A stretch of DNA of 64,000 nt, taken from JANXQG01 sp963824275 (GTDB lineage Bacteria > Planctomycetota > Planctomycetia > Pirellulales > Thermoguttaceae). The stretch spans positions 186,001 through 250,000 of the forward strand of contig CAWGOT010000008.1 of the NCBI GenBank assembly GCA_963824275.1, read 5' to 3'. The translations under genes were made by a program, and so were the position numbers. Shown here one piece after another: positions 46,042-54,273 of this stretch (positions within the stretch are counted from its first letter, which is position 1; each line of letters opens with the position of its first letter). The notes beneath the pieces were generated by a model. It was not told where the DNA came from and made no database searches. It saw only the letters and a program-made list of their open reading frames with translations.

Positions 46042-49000
46042 TCAGCCGTCCAGGAACAACGAAAGCTGCCGCGTGACAGCGGCACTGAGCGAACCAGCGG
46101 GCGGGCACCGACGGGGACGACGACCGGGAACAAGCGGACGCGGGGCTTCGATGGTCGTCGCGGCTTGTTCAACCGCCACGGCCTCGTCCATGTTGAGCTT
46201 CGCCCACACTCGCTCGGTATCGCCGAAGTCGAGATTCTCGACCAGGCTCTTCGCCAGTTCCATCGTGAGCGAGCCGCTGTCGGAGGACAGGGCAGCCAGG
46301 CCCTCAGCAGAAAATTGCCCCTCCAAGGCGAGCGAAGCGTCCAACTTCTGGGCCATCAACGCCATCGCTCGGGCCTGCATTGTCGCTTGGTAGTAGAAAA
46401 AGTACACGCGGCAAGGATGCTTCTGACCGATCCGCCATGACCGTCGCGATGCCTGACGTAGCGTGAACAAATCATAGCCAGTTTCGTAGAACGCGAGCGA
46501 AGGGAAATTGTGCCGGCCAAGAGCATCGAAAAGCGTAAGGCCCGTCCTCACCGGTTGCGGATGCGAGACCAGAACATCGACGCCCGGAGCGTTATCAGCG
46601 ATCCACTGGCTGCGATGCCGGGTGGGGACCTTCGCGGCGTCCAGAACTTTGACCGTGAGGCCGGCATCCTGGATGATCTTCTCCAGCCGCCTCAACACGG
46701 GATGCGTATTTGTGTAGCAGGCAAAGACCCATGATTGGCGACTCTGTCCATTCTCTTGCCGCAGAATCTCCAGGAGTTTACGCTCCTTGGGCCAGAGCGT
46801 ATCGCGATCGAGCGTCGGCGGCGTTGCGACACTCACGAACCGCCCTTTGTCGTTGTAGCCGATGGCCGGCCAATCCCACGGGTAGTCGGGATAAGCCAGC
46901 AAGGCATGGAGCATCCCCGAGAGAAGCTGATGATTGCCCCGTCGCAAGAGCTTGGCTACCTCGTCCTTGAGTTTCGCTTCCATGTCCCGATACGGCTCCA
47001 TCAGTTCCGCACTCATGCTGACTGCGATCGGCTGCTCTTCGTAACTGGGCAGATTCTCCGCCACGTCCTTGAGGCTGAGAAAGATGGTGTTGCCGATAAG
47101 ATGCCTGCCGTAGAGCGTGGGCATGATGCCCGGTTGCTCGGCTTGGCGTGTGCTTGTGCTCTTGCCGTGCCTGCGGCGGTTGTCGTTTGAGGCAGCCGTC
47201 TTCTCGGTGATGATCGTGTCAACCCTGCCGTAACGGCGGCTGAACTCCATATCATCTTGCCACGAAAGGCTCTCAGCCTTTAGGCTCTTCGGCGACATGC
47301 GGAACATGAGCGACCTGACGTGCCCTGCTTTACCGCCGATCAGTGTGCCCGTCATCGCGACCACCTTACGGCAGGACGCGACCAAGGCACCCAAGGCGTT
47401 TGCACGGGCTGAGGTTTCGGATTTCTCCTCGTGGACCTCATCGCAGATGAGGTAGTCGAAGACTCCCTTCAAGTGCTTGTGGATGTAATCGGCGGGTGCC
47501 CACACGGCATGCTTGGTCGTGTACTGCCACAAGGCCGTGCCGCAGCGTCGCATGATCGGTTCGCCATCGGCGGCTAATCGTCGGGTCGGCACTTCAGCGA
47601 TGCACTTCTTACGCGACTTTTCGAGGTCCTTCATGGTGAGGTAATCGCCCTCACCGCCGGCCTTGCTTCGCAACTGCGAGCCGCAATCGGGGCAGCGAAG
47701 AATGCCGTGGCAGTCTTTCACTGCGGAAGCACGCCAGTAAGGGCCGTTCTTGGCCAGCGTTTCGCCGATGATCAGCCACGACGGCTTGGTCGGCTTCTCG
47801 CGGGGAAACGTAAGCAGCTCACGCCACTTCTCCAGCACGCGGACCTCGACCGTGTTGTCGGGGAAGATCGCGTGCAGTTCTTTTCGCCACGTTTCAACCA
47901 GGTGCGGCGGTGCCATCACTATCGCCCGGTACGGCTTGCCGCCAGCGTGGGCATGGACCGCACAGGCACCCATCTGTGTCTTGCCTGTGTTGTGGTGGAT
48001 GATGCCAGCCAGTTCGTAATTGTGGTACTCTTCTACCGTGAAATCGTAGTACACATCTTGCCGTAGAAACGTAATTCCAGTAATATACACAGGTGTACTA
48101 TCGCTGCCGTTCGAAAAGAGAGGCAATGGCGAAGAAAATTCAGTTGCCGATTGAGGACATGACACGCTGGTATCTTGAGGATGAGATGTCGCTGTCGGAA
48201 ATCGGCGAGCGACTCGGACGCGACTTTCGTCTTGTTCATCGGGCACTTCGTCAAGCAGGAGTCCCGATGCGGAGTCGCGGATGCCGGTCGCACGGTCCAG
48301 ATAACCACTTCTGGAAGGGTGGTCGCAAGGTTGACGCCGACGGTTACATAATGCTGTGGATGCCGGACCATCCTGGTGCAGATAAGCACGGGTATGTCCG
48401 CGAACACCGTCTTGTTGCGGCACAAAAACTCGGTCGCCCGCTTCGGCCAGATGAAGTTGTCCACCACATAAACGATAATAAGGCGGACAATCGCCCCGAG
48501 AACCTCGAAGTGTTTGCATCGAATGCGGAACACTTGCGGGTGACGTTGAAAGGCAAGTGTCCGAAGTGGACAGAGGACGGTCTGTGTCGAATTCGAGAGG
48601 CAGTCGCCCGCAAACGCGGACCGAGAGCCAAGCGTTTTCAGTTAAGAGGCGGTGATGGTCGGTACTCACGAACTCCCGCCCATTCGACAGCCGAACCCGA
48701 TACAGATTCCGAATGCCTTTCACAAACGGCACTAATGCTCTGCCAATGACACGCCGACCGGTTGTCTCGTCATAGCTCCAGACGTGAAACGGCTCAGTGA
48801 TTTTGTCTACCCTACGCATGGCCTTGGCAACGGGATCGTAAATCTCGTTCTCTCCGCCGAGACACCCGCATTCGCAGCACAGATAGACGGCCTTCTGCCG
48901 GCTCAGAGTCTTGACGCCAGCGGTGACAACGTGCCCCTGAGCAGGCAGCATGGGCCGTTTCAGATTGAGCGTGATGACCGGATCGGTCGTGGGAACGTGC

Positions 49001-49083
49001 AGCGGCTCGAAAGCCTGGCGGGCACGCTCCGCCACCAGGGGACCATAGCGATCCAGGTATTCCTGGAGAGTTTCACAGATCAT
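46042..49083 (-). CDS. SNF2-type DEAD/DEAH helicase with an intein in its P-loop
   Basis: 1,013 residues from ATG 49083, with AAGGAAA upstream. After removal of residues 74-365 (the intein) the Walker A is rebuilt as 'CECG' + 'TGKTQMG'. Further motifs: 'PHLVETWRKELHAIF' (Ia region), 'FDYLICDEVHEEKS' (II), 'VVAMTGTLIGGKAGH' (III), and in the C-terminal lobe 'SWVFACYTNTHPVLRRL' and 'RQASRRSWRIGQKHPCRVY' (VI), as in SNF2 ATPases. A Cys-rich insertion ('ILRCPDCGSQLRSK') may bind zinc. It is an island gene, probably acting on DNA in replication, repair or defence; specific role unknown. Confidence 0.9.
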   Translation of the reverse strand: MICETLQEYLDRYGPLVAERARQAFEPLHVPTTDPVITLNLKRPMLPAQGHVVTAGVKTLSRQKAVYLCCECGCLGGENEIYDPVAKAMRRVDKITEPFHVWSYDETTGRRVIGRALVPFVKGIRNLYRVRLSNGREFVSTDHHRLLTENAWLSVRVCGRLPLEFDTDRPLSTSDTCLSTSPASVPHSMQTLRGSRGDCPPYYRLCGGQLHLAEAGDRVFVPQQDGVRGHTRAYLHQDGPASTALCNRRRQPCDHPSRSGYLDRATGIRDSASGLLLDEVPDEQDESRVRVARRFPTATSHPQDTSVSCPQSATEFSSPLPLFSNGSDSTPVYITGITFLRQDVYYDFTVEEYHNYELAGIIHHNTGKTQMGACAVHAHAGGKPYRAIVMAPPHLVETWRKELHAIFPDNTVEVRVLEKWRELLTFPREKPTKPSWLIIGETLAKNGPYWRASAVKDCHGILRCPDCGSQLRSKAGGEGDYLTMKDLEKSRKKCIAEVPTRRLAADGEPIMRRCGTALWQYTTKHAVWAPADYIHKHLKGVFDYLICDEVHEEKSETSARANALGALVASCRKVVAMTGTLIGGKAGHVRSLMFRMSPKSLKAESLSWQDDMEFSRRYGRVDTIITEKTAASNDNRRRHGKSTSTRQAEQPGIMPTLYGRHLIGNTIFLSLKDVAENLPSYEEQPIAVSMSAELMEPYRDMEAKLKDEVAKLLRRGNHQLLSGMLHALLAYPDYPWDWPAIGYNDKGRFVSVATPPTLDRDTLWPKERKLLEILRQENGQSRQSWVFACYTNTHPVLRRLEKIIQDAGLTVKVLDAAKVPTRHRSQWIADNAPGVDVLVSHPQPVRTGLTLFDALGRHNFPSLAFYETGYDLFTLRQASRRSWRIGQKHPCRVYFFYYQATMQARAMALMAQKLDASLALEGQFSAEGLAALSSDSGSLTMELAKSLVENLDFGDTERVWAKLNMDEAVAVEQAATTIEAPRPLVPGRRPRRCPPAGSLSAAVTRQLSLFLDG
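47989..48864 (-). other. Intein in the helicase P-loop (292 residues), splicing residues intact
   Basis: It occupies residues 74-365 of the helicase. Block A starts with Cys1 ('CLGGENEIYDPV'). Block B is 'FVSTDHHRLLT', with the TxxH motif T141/H144. Block F is 'VYYDFTVEEYHNYELAG' and block G 'IIHHN', with His364-Asn365; the +1 extein residue is Thr366. All residues needed for N-S shift, Asn cyclisation and ligation are present. There is no in-frame LAGLIDADG or HNH endonuclease domain. The central region of about 160 residues is low in hydrophobic pattern and is the antisense of an HNH endonuclease gene on the plus strand. Confidence 0.92.
48126..48749 (+). CDS. HNH homing endonuclease encoded antisense inside the intein
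   Basis: 207 residues from ATG 48126 (AGAGAGG just upstream; a GTG at 48093 would add 11 residues). The N-terminal 55 residues form an HTH-like DNA-binding part ('WYLEDEMSLSEIGERLGRDF'). The nuclease core follows: 'DNHFWKGGRKVDADGYI', 'YVREHRLVAAQKLGRPL' and the HNH motif 'EVVHHINDNKADNRPENLE', with all metal and catalytic residues in place. The last 60 residues are not nuclease-like and are the antisense reading of the intein block B region, so the original stop was probably lost. The gene lies wholly within the 876-bp intein coding region. Confidence 0.92.
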   Translation: MAKKIQLPIEDMTRWYLEDEMSLSEIGERLGRDFRLVHRALRQAGVPMRSRGCRSHGPDNHFWKGGRKVDADGYIMLWMPDHPGADKHGYVREHRLVAAQKLGRPLRPDEVVHHINDNKADNRPENLEVFASNAEHLRVTLKGKCPKWTEDGLCRIREAVARKRGPRAKRFQLRGGDGRYSRTPAHSTAEPDTDSECLSQTALMLCQ

Positions 49084-49348
49084 GTAGATTTCCTTCGGTT
49101 ATGCGGAAGTAGTTCGACAGTGGCGTTACTTGGCGACGATGCGAGCGAACGGGTAGTGGAGGCTCCGTTCGTTAGGTCGCACACCAGTCCGCTGCCCGGC
49201 ATATAACCACCACCGTAGAGTGGTATTTGTTTGCAGCAATAATCGGGTGCGTCGAAAGGCAACCGTCCTTTGTCAAACCAAAACTTAGCAGGTTTCTAAC
49301 AGAATTACCCTCGGTAGAGCGGGATTAAGAAAATAGGATGCAACCTGC
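49084..49348. other. Intergenic stretch between divergent helicase and PEP-CTERM genes
   Basis: No gene seen. It must hold the minus-strand promoter for the helicase gene; no strong -35/-10 pair stands out. Confidence 0.4.
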
Positions 49349-49376
49349 TTGACAAGGATTTAGGCCTTATTACACT
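49349..49376 (+). promoter_or_regulatory. Possible promoter for the PEP-CTERM gene
   Basis: TTGACA (49349-49354), 16-base spacer, TACACT (49371-49376). It would give a leader of about 285 bases before the ATG at 49669. The leader includes a hairpin (AAAGCAC / GTGCTTT, about 49499-49530). Confidence 0.45.
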
Positions 49377-49668
49377 GAGGGGTAGTTTTTCTTTCATCGT
49401 GGCCCCAAACACCTGAGGCAGCGTTCGCAATCAGACGCTAGCGTCCCGCACGTGAGGATCGCGGCCTTTCTGGTTGCCTTCGGCACCCGCCCCAAACGAA
49501 AGCACACCGCCCGACAGGGGAGTGCTTTGTTTATTTCTTGGGTGTGCCGTTCCTTCCGTCCGCTTTCAGGCGGTAGCCCGTCCTGGCTGATCGTATTCAG
49601 CCGCGACGGATTCTCGCTTGGATGAATTTTATGTGGAGTCTCGACCACCCGTATTGGGAGAGCAAATA

Positions 49669-49965
49669 ATGACCAGAATCGCATCGAGTCGTCACACTGC
49701 TCTTGCGGCAGTCTATGGATGTCTTTCCTTTGTTCTTTGCCTGAGTTCCGACGTCTCGCGAGCCCAGCAGGCAGGTGCGACTGTTGTATTCAATAGCTAC
49801 ACGCCTCCCAATCGGGGAGGATTTAGCAGCGTTGACGGAGGAACAACGCGAATCTCCGTTTCACAAACAACGACCATTACGAACATCGGTATCTTAAACA
49901 ACATGGATTATGGACCTGGTGATATCAAGTTCGTCGTATTCGCTGCGGCGCACAAGTTTGCCTGA
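49669..49965 (+). pseudogene. 5' half of a PEP-CTERM secreted protein, split by a transposon
   Basis: 98 residues from ATG 49669 (GGGAGAG upstream). A signal peptide (about 8-32, 'AAVYGCLSFVLCLSSDVSRA') is followed by a beta-rich start ('GATVVFNSYTPPNRGGFSSV', 'IGILNNMDYGPGDIKFVVF'). The frame stops 4 bases into foreign DNA. The 3' half of the same kind of protein resumes 3.8 kb downstream at 53774. Joining the two at the shared TT(T/C)GCCT gives a continuous protein of about 225 residues ending in a sorting signal. Confidence 0.8.
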
Positions 49966-50108
49966 CCGGAATAACCGGCTGAAGTCTCGAGTTATTCGTC
50001 CGGATTGAACCCCGCCCTTATCCCGCCCCGGACCCCGCCCGGTTAAATTCATCTGAGAACCCCGCCCCTGTTTTCTACGTTTCGGTGGTCGGTGGGCGCA
50101 TGAAAATG

Positions 50109-50147
50109 GAGGAGTGAGGCCCGTTTACGACAACCCTCACTCCTCCT
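50109..50147 (+). promoter_or_regulatory. Perfect 12-bp hairpin before the first transposon gene
   Basis: GGAGGAGTGAGG pairs with CCTCACTCCTCC around a 15-base loop. No T-run follows. It could insulate the transposon genes from read-through or bind a regulator. Confidence 0.5.
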
Positions 50148-50225
50148 GTTGAGAAAGATCTCGCCATCAGTATCGAACTGCCCCGCCCGACAACTGTAAT
50201 TGAAGTCGAAGAGCACAACCAAGCC

Positions 50226-50856
50226 GTGCGCCGGCAGAGTGCCGATCGTGTCTGTTTCCGACAGTTGTGCAGCCGTTGCGGAGAGCGCGGCCGTTTCGCG
50301 CCCGACGAGCTGCGCCGCCGTGGTCTGCGGCTGCTTGTGGAACACACGGTCCTGTGCGTGACCATCTGGCTGGCCCGCTGGCAATGCCGGAAGTGCCAGT
50401 ACATCTTTACCGATTACCCCAGCTTTCGTACTCCCCTATAAGCGCTATGCGGGCCCGACCCTCCTGCACCTTGCCGGCAGCTATCTGGAGAACGACGGGC
50501 AATCCTACCGTGAGACGGCCAGCCCGGGAAAGCGAGCGACCGGCTATCAGCCGCCGCCGGGGTCGTCCGCCATGGAAGAGCGGGCCCTGCATCACAGCAC
50601 GATCTGGTGCGTGCTGACTTGGTTGGGGGTGCAATCCGCCGCGTTGGCTGCGGGTCGGCAATTGATCCAGGAGCGTTGCCCCGCCTCCACCTGTCATCGC
50701 TTTGCCGGGGCCGTGGCGCCGCAAAAGTTCCGCAGTCCGCAGCGTGAGCAATTGCTGCGTTGCGCACGGCAAGTGCTCCATCTGATCGCCGAGTGGGAAG
50801 AGGTATTTTCCGAGAAGTTCTTCCCCCGTTTCGCGACAAGATCCGGGTTCACGTGA
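50226..50856 (+). CDS. Zinc-ribbon transposon protein (DUF6431-like), one frameshift
   Basis: From GTG 50226 (the true start may lie up to 100 bp earlier, as the frame is open to 50118). Two Cys pairs form a ribbon ('LCSRCGERGRFAPDE' and 'WQCRKCQYIF'). Near 50420-50430 the frame changes; the other frame continues naturally as 'FVLPYKRYAGPTLLHLAGSY' and 'TIWCVLTWLGVQSAALAAGR'. About 210 residues. Similar proteins often precede DDE transposase and ExeA genes; probably a DNA-binding accessory. Confidence 0.65.
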
Positions 50857-50917
50857 GGTAGCATGGACTCCGACAGTGGTTTTTCATCCATCCCCACCTT
50901 GTTTGGAGTCAAACTTT

Positions 50918-52486
50918 ATGCCTTGTAACAATGAAGACTGGGCTGTCTTCTGGTGCTCGCTGCTGAGCCCCGTGCTGCTGGGAGAAATTCCCCAGCGGCG
51001 GCGCGAGCGGTATTTCCAGCAACTGAGCCAAGAGGAACGCCTGCTGCCCAACGGACGGCGGAAACGCCTTTCGGCACGCACCCTGCGTCGCCAGTGGCGG
51101 CGGCTGAAAGACGAAGGCGTGCCGGGCCTGTATCGCCGCCGCCGCTCCGATCGGGGCCAGCCGCGAAAGAAGCACAGCGACTTGCTGGACCGCGCCGTGG
51201 CCCTGAAAAAGGAGCAGCCCTTCCGCTCCCACAAAGCGATCAATCGCATCTTGAAGCGGGAGTTCGGAACGTCAGCTTCCGCGTTCCACCCTGTACCGGC
51301 ACTTGCGGCAGCAAGGGGCCACGCGGCGGAAGCTGGGCGTGGCGAAGGAAATCGTGCGTTGCCGCTGGACCCGGGACCAGCCCGGTGCCCTGTGGGTCGG
51401 CGACTTCGAGCACGGCCCGCCGGTGATGCACCAGGGCCGCTCCGTGAAGACCCATCTTTCCGCCTGGATCGACTGCCACAGCCGTTACATCGTCGAGGCC
51501 CGCTACTACGTCCGCGAGAACCTGGACATCCTCCTGGATTCGCTGCTGCGGGCCTGGGGAAATCACGGCGCCAGCCGCGAACTGTACGTGGACAACGCCA
51601 AAATCTACCATGCCAAGGCCCTGCAACTGGCCTGCACCCAGCTCAACATCCAGCTCTTGCACCGGCCGCCGCGCGATCCTCCGGCCGGCGGCCTGATCGA
51701 ACGTTTCTTCCAGACCTGCCAGATGCAATTGGAAGCGGAAGTCCGCGCCGGACAGATCCTTACGCTCGACGACTTGAACCGCGTCTTGGCGGCCTGGCTC
51801 GCGGTGGCCTATCACCAAGATGCGAACAGCGAGACCGGGGAAACTCCTCACGCGCGCTATCAGCAGGAGCCCCGGCTGCTGCGGCAGGTCGATCTGGGGG
51901 CGGTACTGGGCTTCTTCCATCAGCGGGTGCCGCGCCTCGTCGACAAGGACTTCTCGGACGTGCGTGTGGAGAGCCTGTTCTTCGCTGTCGATCCGGCGCT
52001 GCGGGGCGATAGGCTGGTCGTCCAGTACGATCCTTTCTCCCCGCTTGCCGAAGTCCAGCTTTACACTCCCGCGGGCGCGTACGTGGTCGCGGTCGGCGTT
52101 ATCAACGCGAAAAGGGCGGCCATCCGCAACCGTCGCCTTCGCCACCTGCCGCACCCATCGTGCCCCACTATCTCGATGCCCTGCGTGCCGAACACGCCGC
52201 CATGCAGGAGCAGCGACGCGACCTGGGCATCGACTACCACTCGGCACGGCAGAAAAACGTATGGTCCTTGTCGAGTTTCGCCCGCGTCTTCGCCCGCTTA
52301 TTGGCTCGTCAGGGCGGCGTATCCGGGTTGACCGTCCAGGAAATGGATCTCCTGGCCGCCTTCCACTCCCGCCACGATCGCGTCACCGAGAGCCTGCTTC
52401 GGCAGGCCTTCGAGCAGGCCCCGGCGGCGACCCTTCCCGAAGTCTTGTTTCAACTCCAATCCCTGTTTCCCGAAAGGAACGACTGA
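50918..52486 (+). CDS. DDE transposase with rve core (Mu/TniA/IS481-like), two frameshifts
   Basis: From ATG 50918. The N-terminus has HTH domains ('RLSARTLRRQWRRLKDEGVP', 'SHKAINRILKREF'). After a frame change near 51270-51290 the catalytic core follows: 'LWVGDFEHGPPV' (Asp), 'LYVDNAKIYHAKAL' (Asp) and 'PAGGLIERFFQTCQM' (Glu), then a Mu-type C-terminal barrel ('ADKDFSDVRVESLFF'-like region). Near 52130-52150 the frame changes again to the helical tail ('HYLDALRAEHAAMQEQ', 'LFPERND'). About 520 residues. Its TGA overlaps the ATG of the ATPase gene (ATGATG region), as in tniA-tniB pairs. Confidence 0.85.
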
Positions 52487-53277
52487 TGTATCTCGAACAC
52501 TTGCAACTGAAAAGCCAACCCTTCGCAGAACACGCTACGGTCTCTGCCCTGTGGCAGGACCAACGCATGGACGAAGGTCTGGCGCGGCTAGAATACCTGG
52601 TCCAGTCCGGCCAGTTGGGGCTAATCACCGGTCCCAGCGGAGTCGGTAAATCCGCGCTCTTGAAACGCTTCCTGCACGGCCTGCTGCCGCAACACTGCCA
52701 GGCCCTCTACTGCCACCTCTCCCACCTCTCCGCGACGGGCCTGCTGAAGCTTGTCGTCACGCAACTAGGGGAGACGCCGCGCCGCGGCAAAGAACGCATT
52801 TACGAGCAGATCCTGGAACGGGCCTCGCGGGCCGAGGGCGCCTTGTTGTTGGTCTTCGACGAGGCCCACCTGCTGGACGGCGATGCCCTCACCGACCTGC
52901 GGCTGCTGATCAGTTCCGCGCTGGACGTGCGGCCGCCACTGAAGCTTCTGCTCGTCGGTCAGGAACCGCTCCGCGCCGTCCTGCGGCGGGCGCAGCATGC
53001 CGACCTGCTCAATCGGATCTCGGTTCGCTACCAGTTGCGACCACTGACCCGCGAGCAGACTTGCCGTTACATCGACTTCCAGATCGCCCAGGCCGGCGGC
53101 GACCAGAAACTCTTCGACGACTCGGTAAAGGCGGCCATCCACGACTTCGCCAACGGTGTGCCCCGCCACATCAACAACCTGGCCACGGCGTGCCTGCTGC
53201 AGGCCGCCGCCCGCAAGGTCCGGCGGATTGACGACGAGTTGTTTCAGCAAGTAGTCGGCGAATTTCAGTTGCCCTAA
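52486..53277 (+). CDS. ExeA/TniB-like AAA ATPase of the transposon
   Basis: 263 residues, starting 'MYLEHLQLKSQPFAEH', typical of ExeA-family proteins. Walker A is 'LITGPSGVGKSALLKRF', Walker B 'ALLLVFDEAHLL', sensor region 'LKLLLVGQEPLRAVLRRA', and the C-terminal lid has 'GVPRHINNLATACLLQAA'. In Mu- and Tn7-like systems such ATPases choose the target and activate the transposase. Start overlaps the transposase stop; the frame is intact. Confidence 0.92.
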   Translation: MYLEHLQLKSQPFAEHATVSALWQDQRMDEGLARLEYLVQSGQLGLITGPSGVGKSALLKRFLHGLLPQHCQALYCHLSHLSATGLLKLVVTQLGETPRRGKERIYEQILERASRAEGALLLVFDEAHLLDGDALTDLRLLISSALDVRPPLKLLLVGQEPLRAVLRRAQHADLLNRISVRYQLRPLTREQTCRYIDFQIAQAGGDQKLFDDSVKAAIHDFANGVPRHINNLATACLLQAAARKVRRIDDELFQQVVGEFQLP

Positions 53278-53292
53278 AACCAGGAGGACAGC

Positions 53293-53601
53293 ATGCCACG
53301 TTACTTCCCCGACGAACTCTTGCGTCGCTTACGCAATGACATTGCCTGGGCCTCTCTCCTGAAGCGACTGGAGTGGCCGCACAAACTCCGCGACGGACAA
53401 CTGGTATTCTTGTGTCCTCGTTGCAACGAGTGCAACTCGGCGGTCAACCCGCCTACGAATCTCGGCCGCTGCTTCCGTTGCGAAGTCAACTTCAACCCCA
53501 TCGACTTCACGATGGCCGTGCAGCAATGCGACTTCGTAACCGCGGTCCACTATCTGGAACCGCTCTTGCCACCCGGCCCCCGATGCCCTGCTTCGCACTG
53601 A
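53293..53601 (+). CDS. CHC2 (DnaG-type) zinc-finger protein of the transposon
   Basis: 102 residues behind CAGGAGGAC. It has the primase-type zinc finger: 'FLCPRCNECNSAVN' and 'GRCFRCEVNFNPIDFTM', followed by 'CDFVTAVHYLEPLL', as at the N-terminus of DnaG primases, but no primase catalytic (TOPRIM) domain. It probably binds single-stranded or end DNA. 15 bp after the ATPase gene, so part of the same operon. Confidence 0.8.
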   Translation: MPRYFPDELLRRLRNDIAWASLLKRLEWPHKLRDGQLVFLCPRCNECNSAVNPPTNLGRCFRCEVNFNPIDFTMAVQQCDFVTAVHYLEPLLPPGPRCPASH

Positions 53602-53721
53602 ACCACGGCTCATCACCTTGACCCTGCGGACGGCACTCTGCCGCCCGCAGGCTCTTTCTCTTCCCTTCCCCTCTTCCGCCTCACCCATCCACCTTGCCGC
53701 TCTTCTATTCTTTACCTCAAC

Positions 53722-53770
53722 TTCCGGTCAATCATTCTGGGACAATTTCGGTCAAATAATTTGGGAGGCA
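53722..53770. repeat. Direct repeats at the right end of the DDE/ExeA transposon
   Basis: TCCGGTCAATCATTCTGGGA (from 53723) and TTCGGTCAAATAATTTGGGA (from 53747) are related 20-base units 24 bp apart. This looks like paired transposase-binding sites near an end. A single inverted TGACCGGA lies at the left border (49963). Confidence 0.6.
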
Positions 53771-53773
53771 GCA

Positions 53774-54163
53774 TTCGCCTATCCGAGCGAACAGCCGCTC
53801 CTGATAACCCCGTCTCAATCGTTTGGGGCTGAGGATAGCGGAGACTATACTTGGAAAATCTCCAACGACATTGATCTTACGTTGCTGGCCGGAGATACGT
53901 ATGACATTGGATACGTTTGCGACGTTTATCGAGACGATACGATGGATTTTGTATCGGTGTCAAATAATGGCTTTGCGACCGATATGGACTCTTCGATAGT
54001 CACGAATTTCACCTCACCTCAATTTGACCGAGTTTGGAACACCGGTGCGACAACTGGCCTCGAGTTGTTTTCCGTTCCCGAACCCGCTACCTTGACGCTC
54101 TTCAGTTCGGCATTGCTGGGACTTGGGCTTGTTTATCTGCGGCGGCGTCTCGCGAAGCCTTGA
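53774..54163 (+). pseudogene. 3' half of the split PEP-CTERM secreted protein
   Basis: About 129 residues resume in frame from 'FAYPSEQPLLITPSQSFG' through 'LLAGDTYDIGYVCDV' to the PEP-CTERM signal: 'VPEPATLTLFSSALLG', a hydrophobic helix and a final 'YLRRRLAKP'. There is no start of its own. The upstream half is at 49669-49965. Confidence 0.85.
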
Positions 54164-54273
54164 ACTCGCTGCCCAACCCGCTCCGCACCCCTGCCAGCGT
54201 CCAACGTAATCCCCAAAGCGGATCGCGTCCGCACTTTGCTCGTAAAGCCGATTCATAATCTCGACCCACGGTA

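Larger units (their letters stand above)
49964..53773 (+). mobile_element. Transposon with zinc-ribbon protein, DDE transposase, ExeA-like ATPase and CHC2 finger protein
   Basis: It interrupts a PEP-CTERM gene. Borders are inferred from the two gene halves: left copy TTTGCCT at 49957-49963 and right copy TTCGCCT at 53774-53780, which could be a short target duplication with one change. TGACCGGA at 49963 and its inverse TTCCGGTCA at 53722-53730 (with a variant at 53746-53754) are candidate end-binding motifs; exact ends are uncertain. The four genes lie on one strand with short spacers or overlaps, the plan of Mu/Tn5053/Tn552-like elements that use a DDE transposase plus an AAA partner. Confidence 0.75.
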
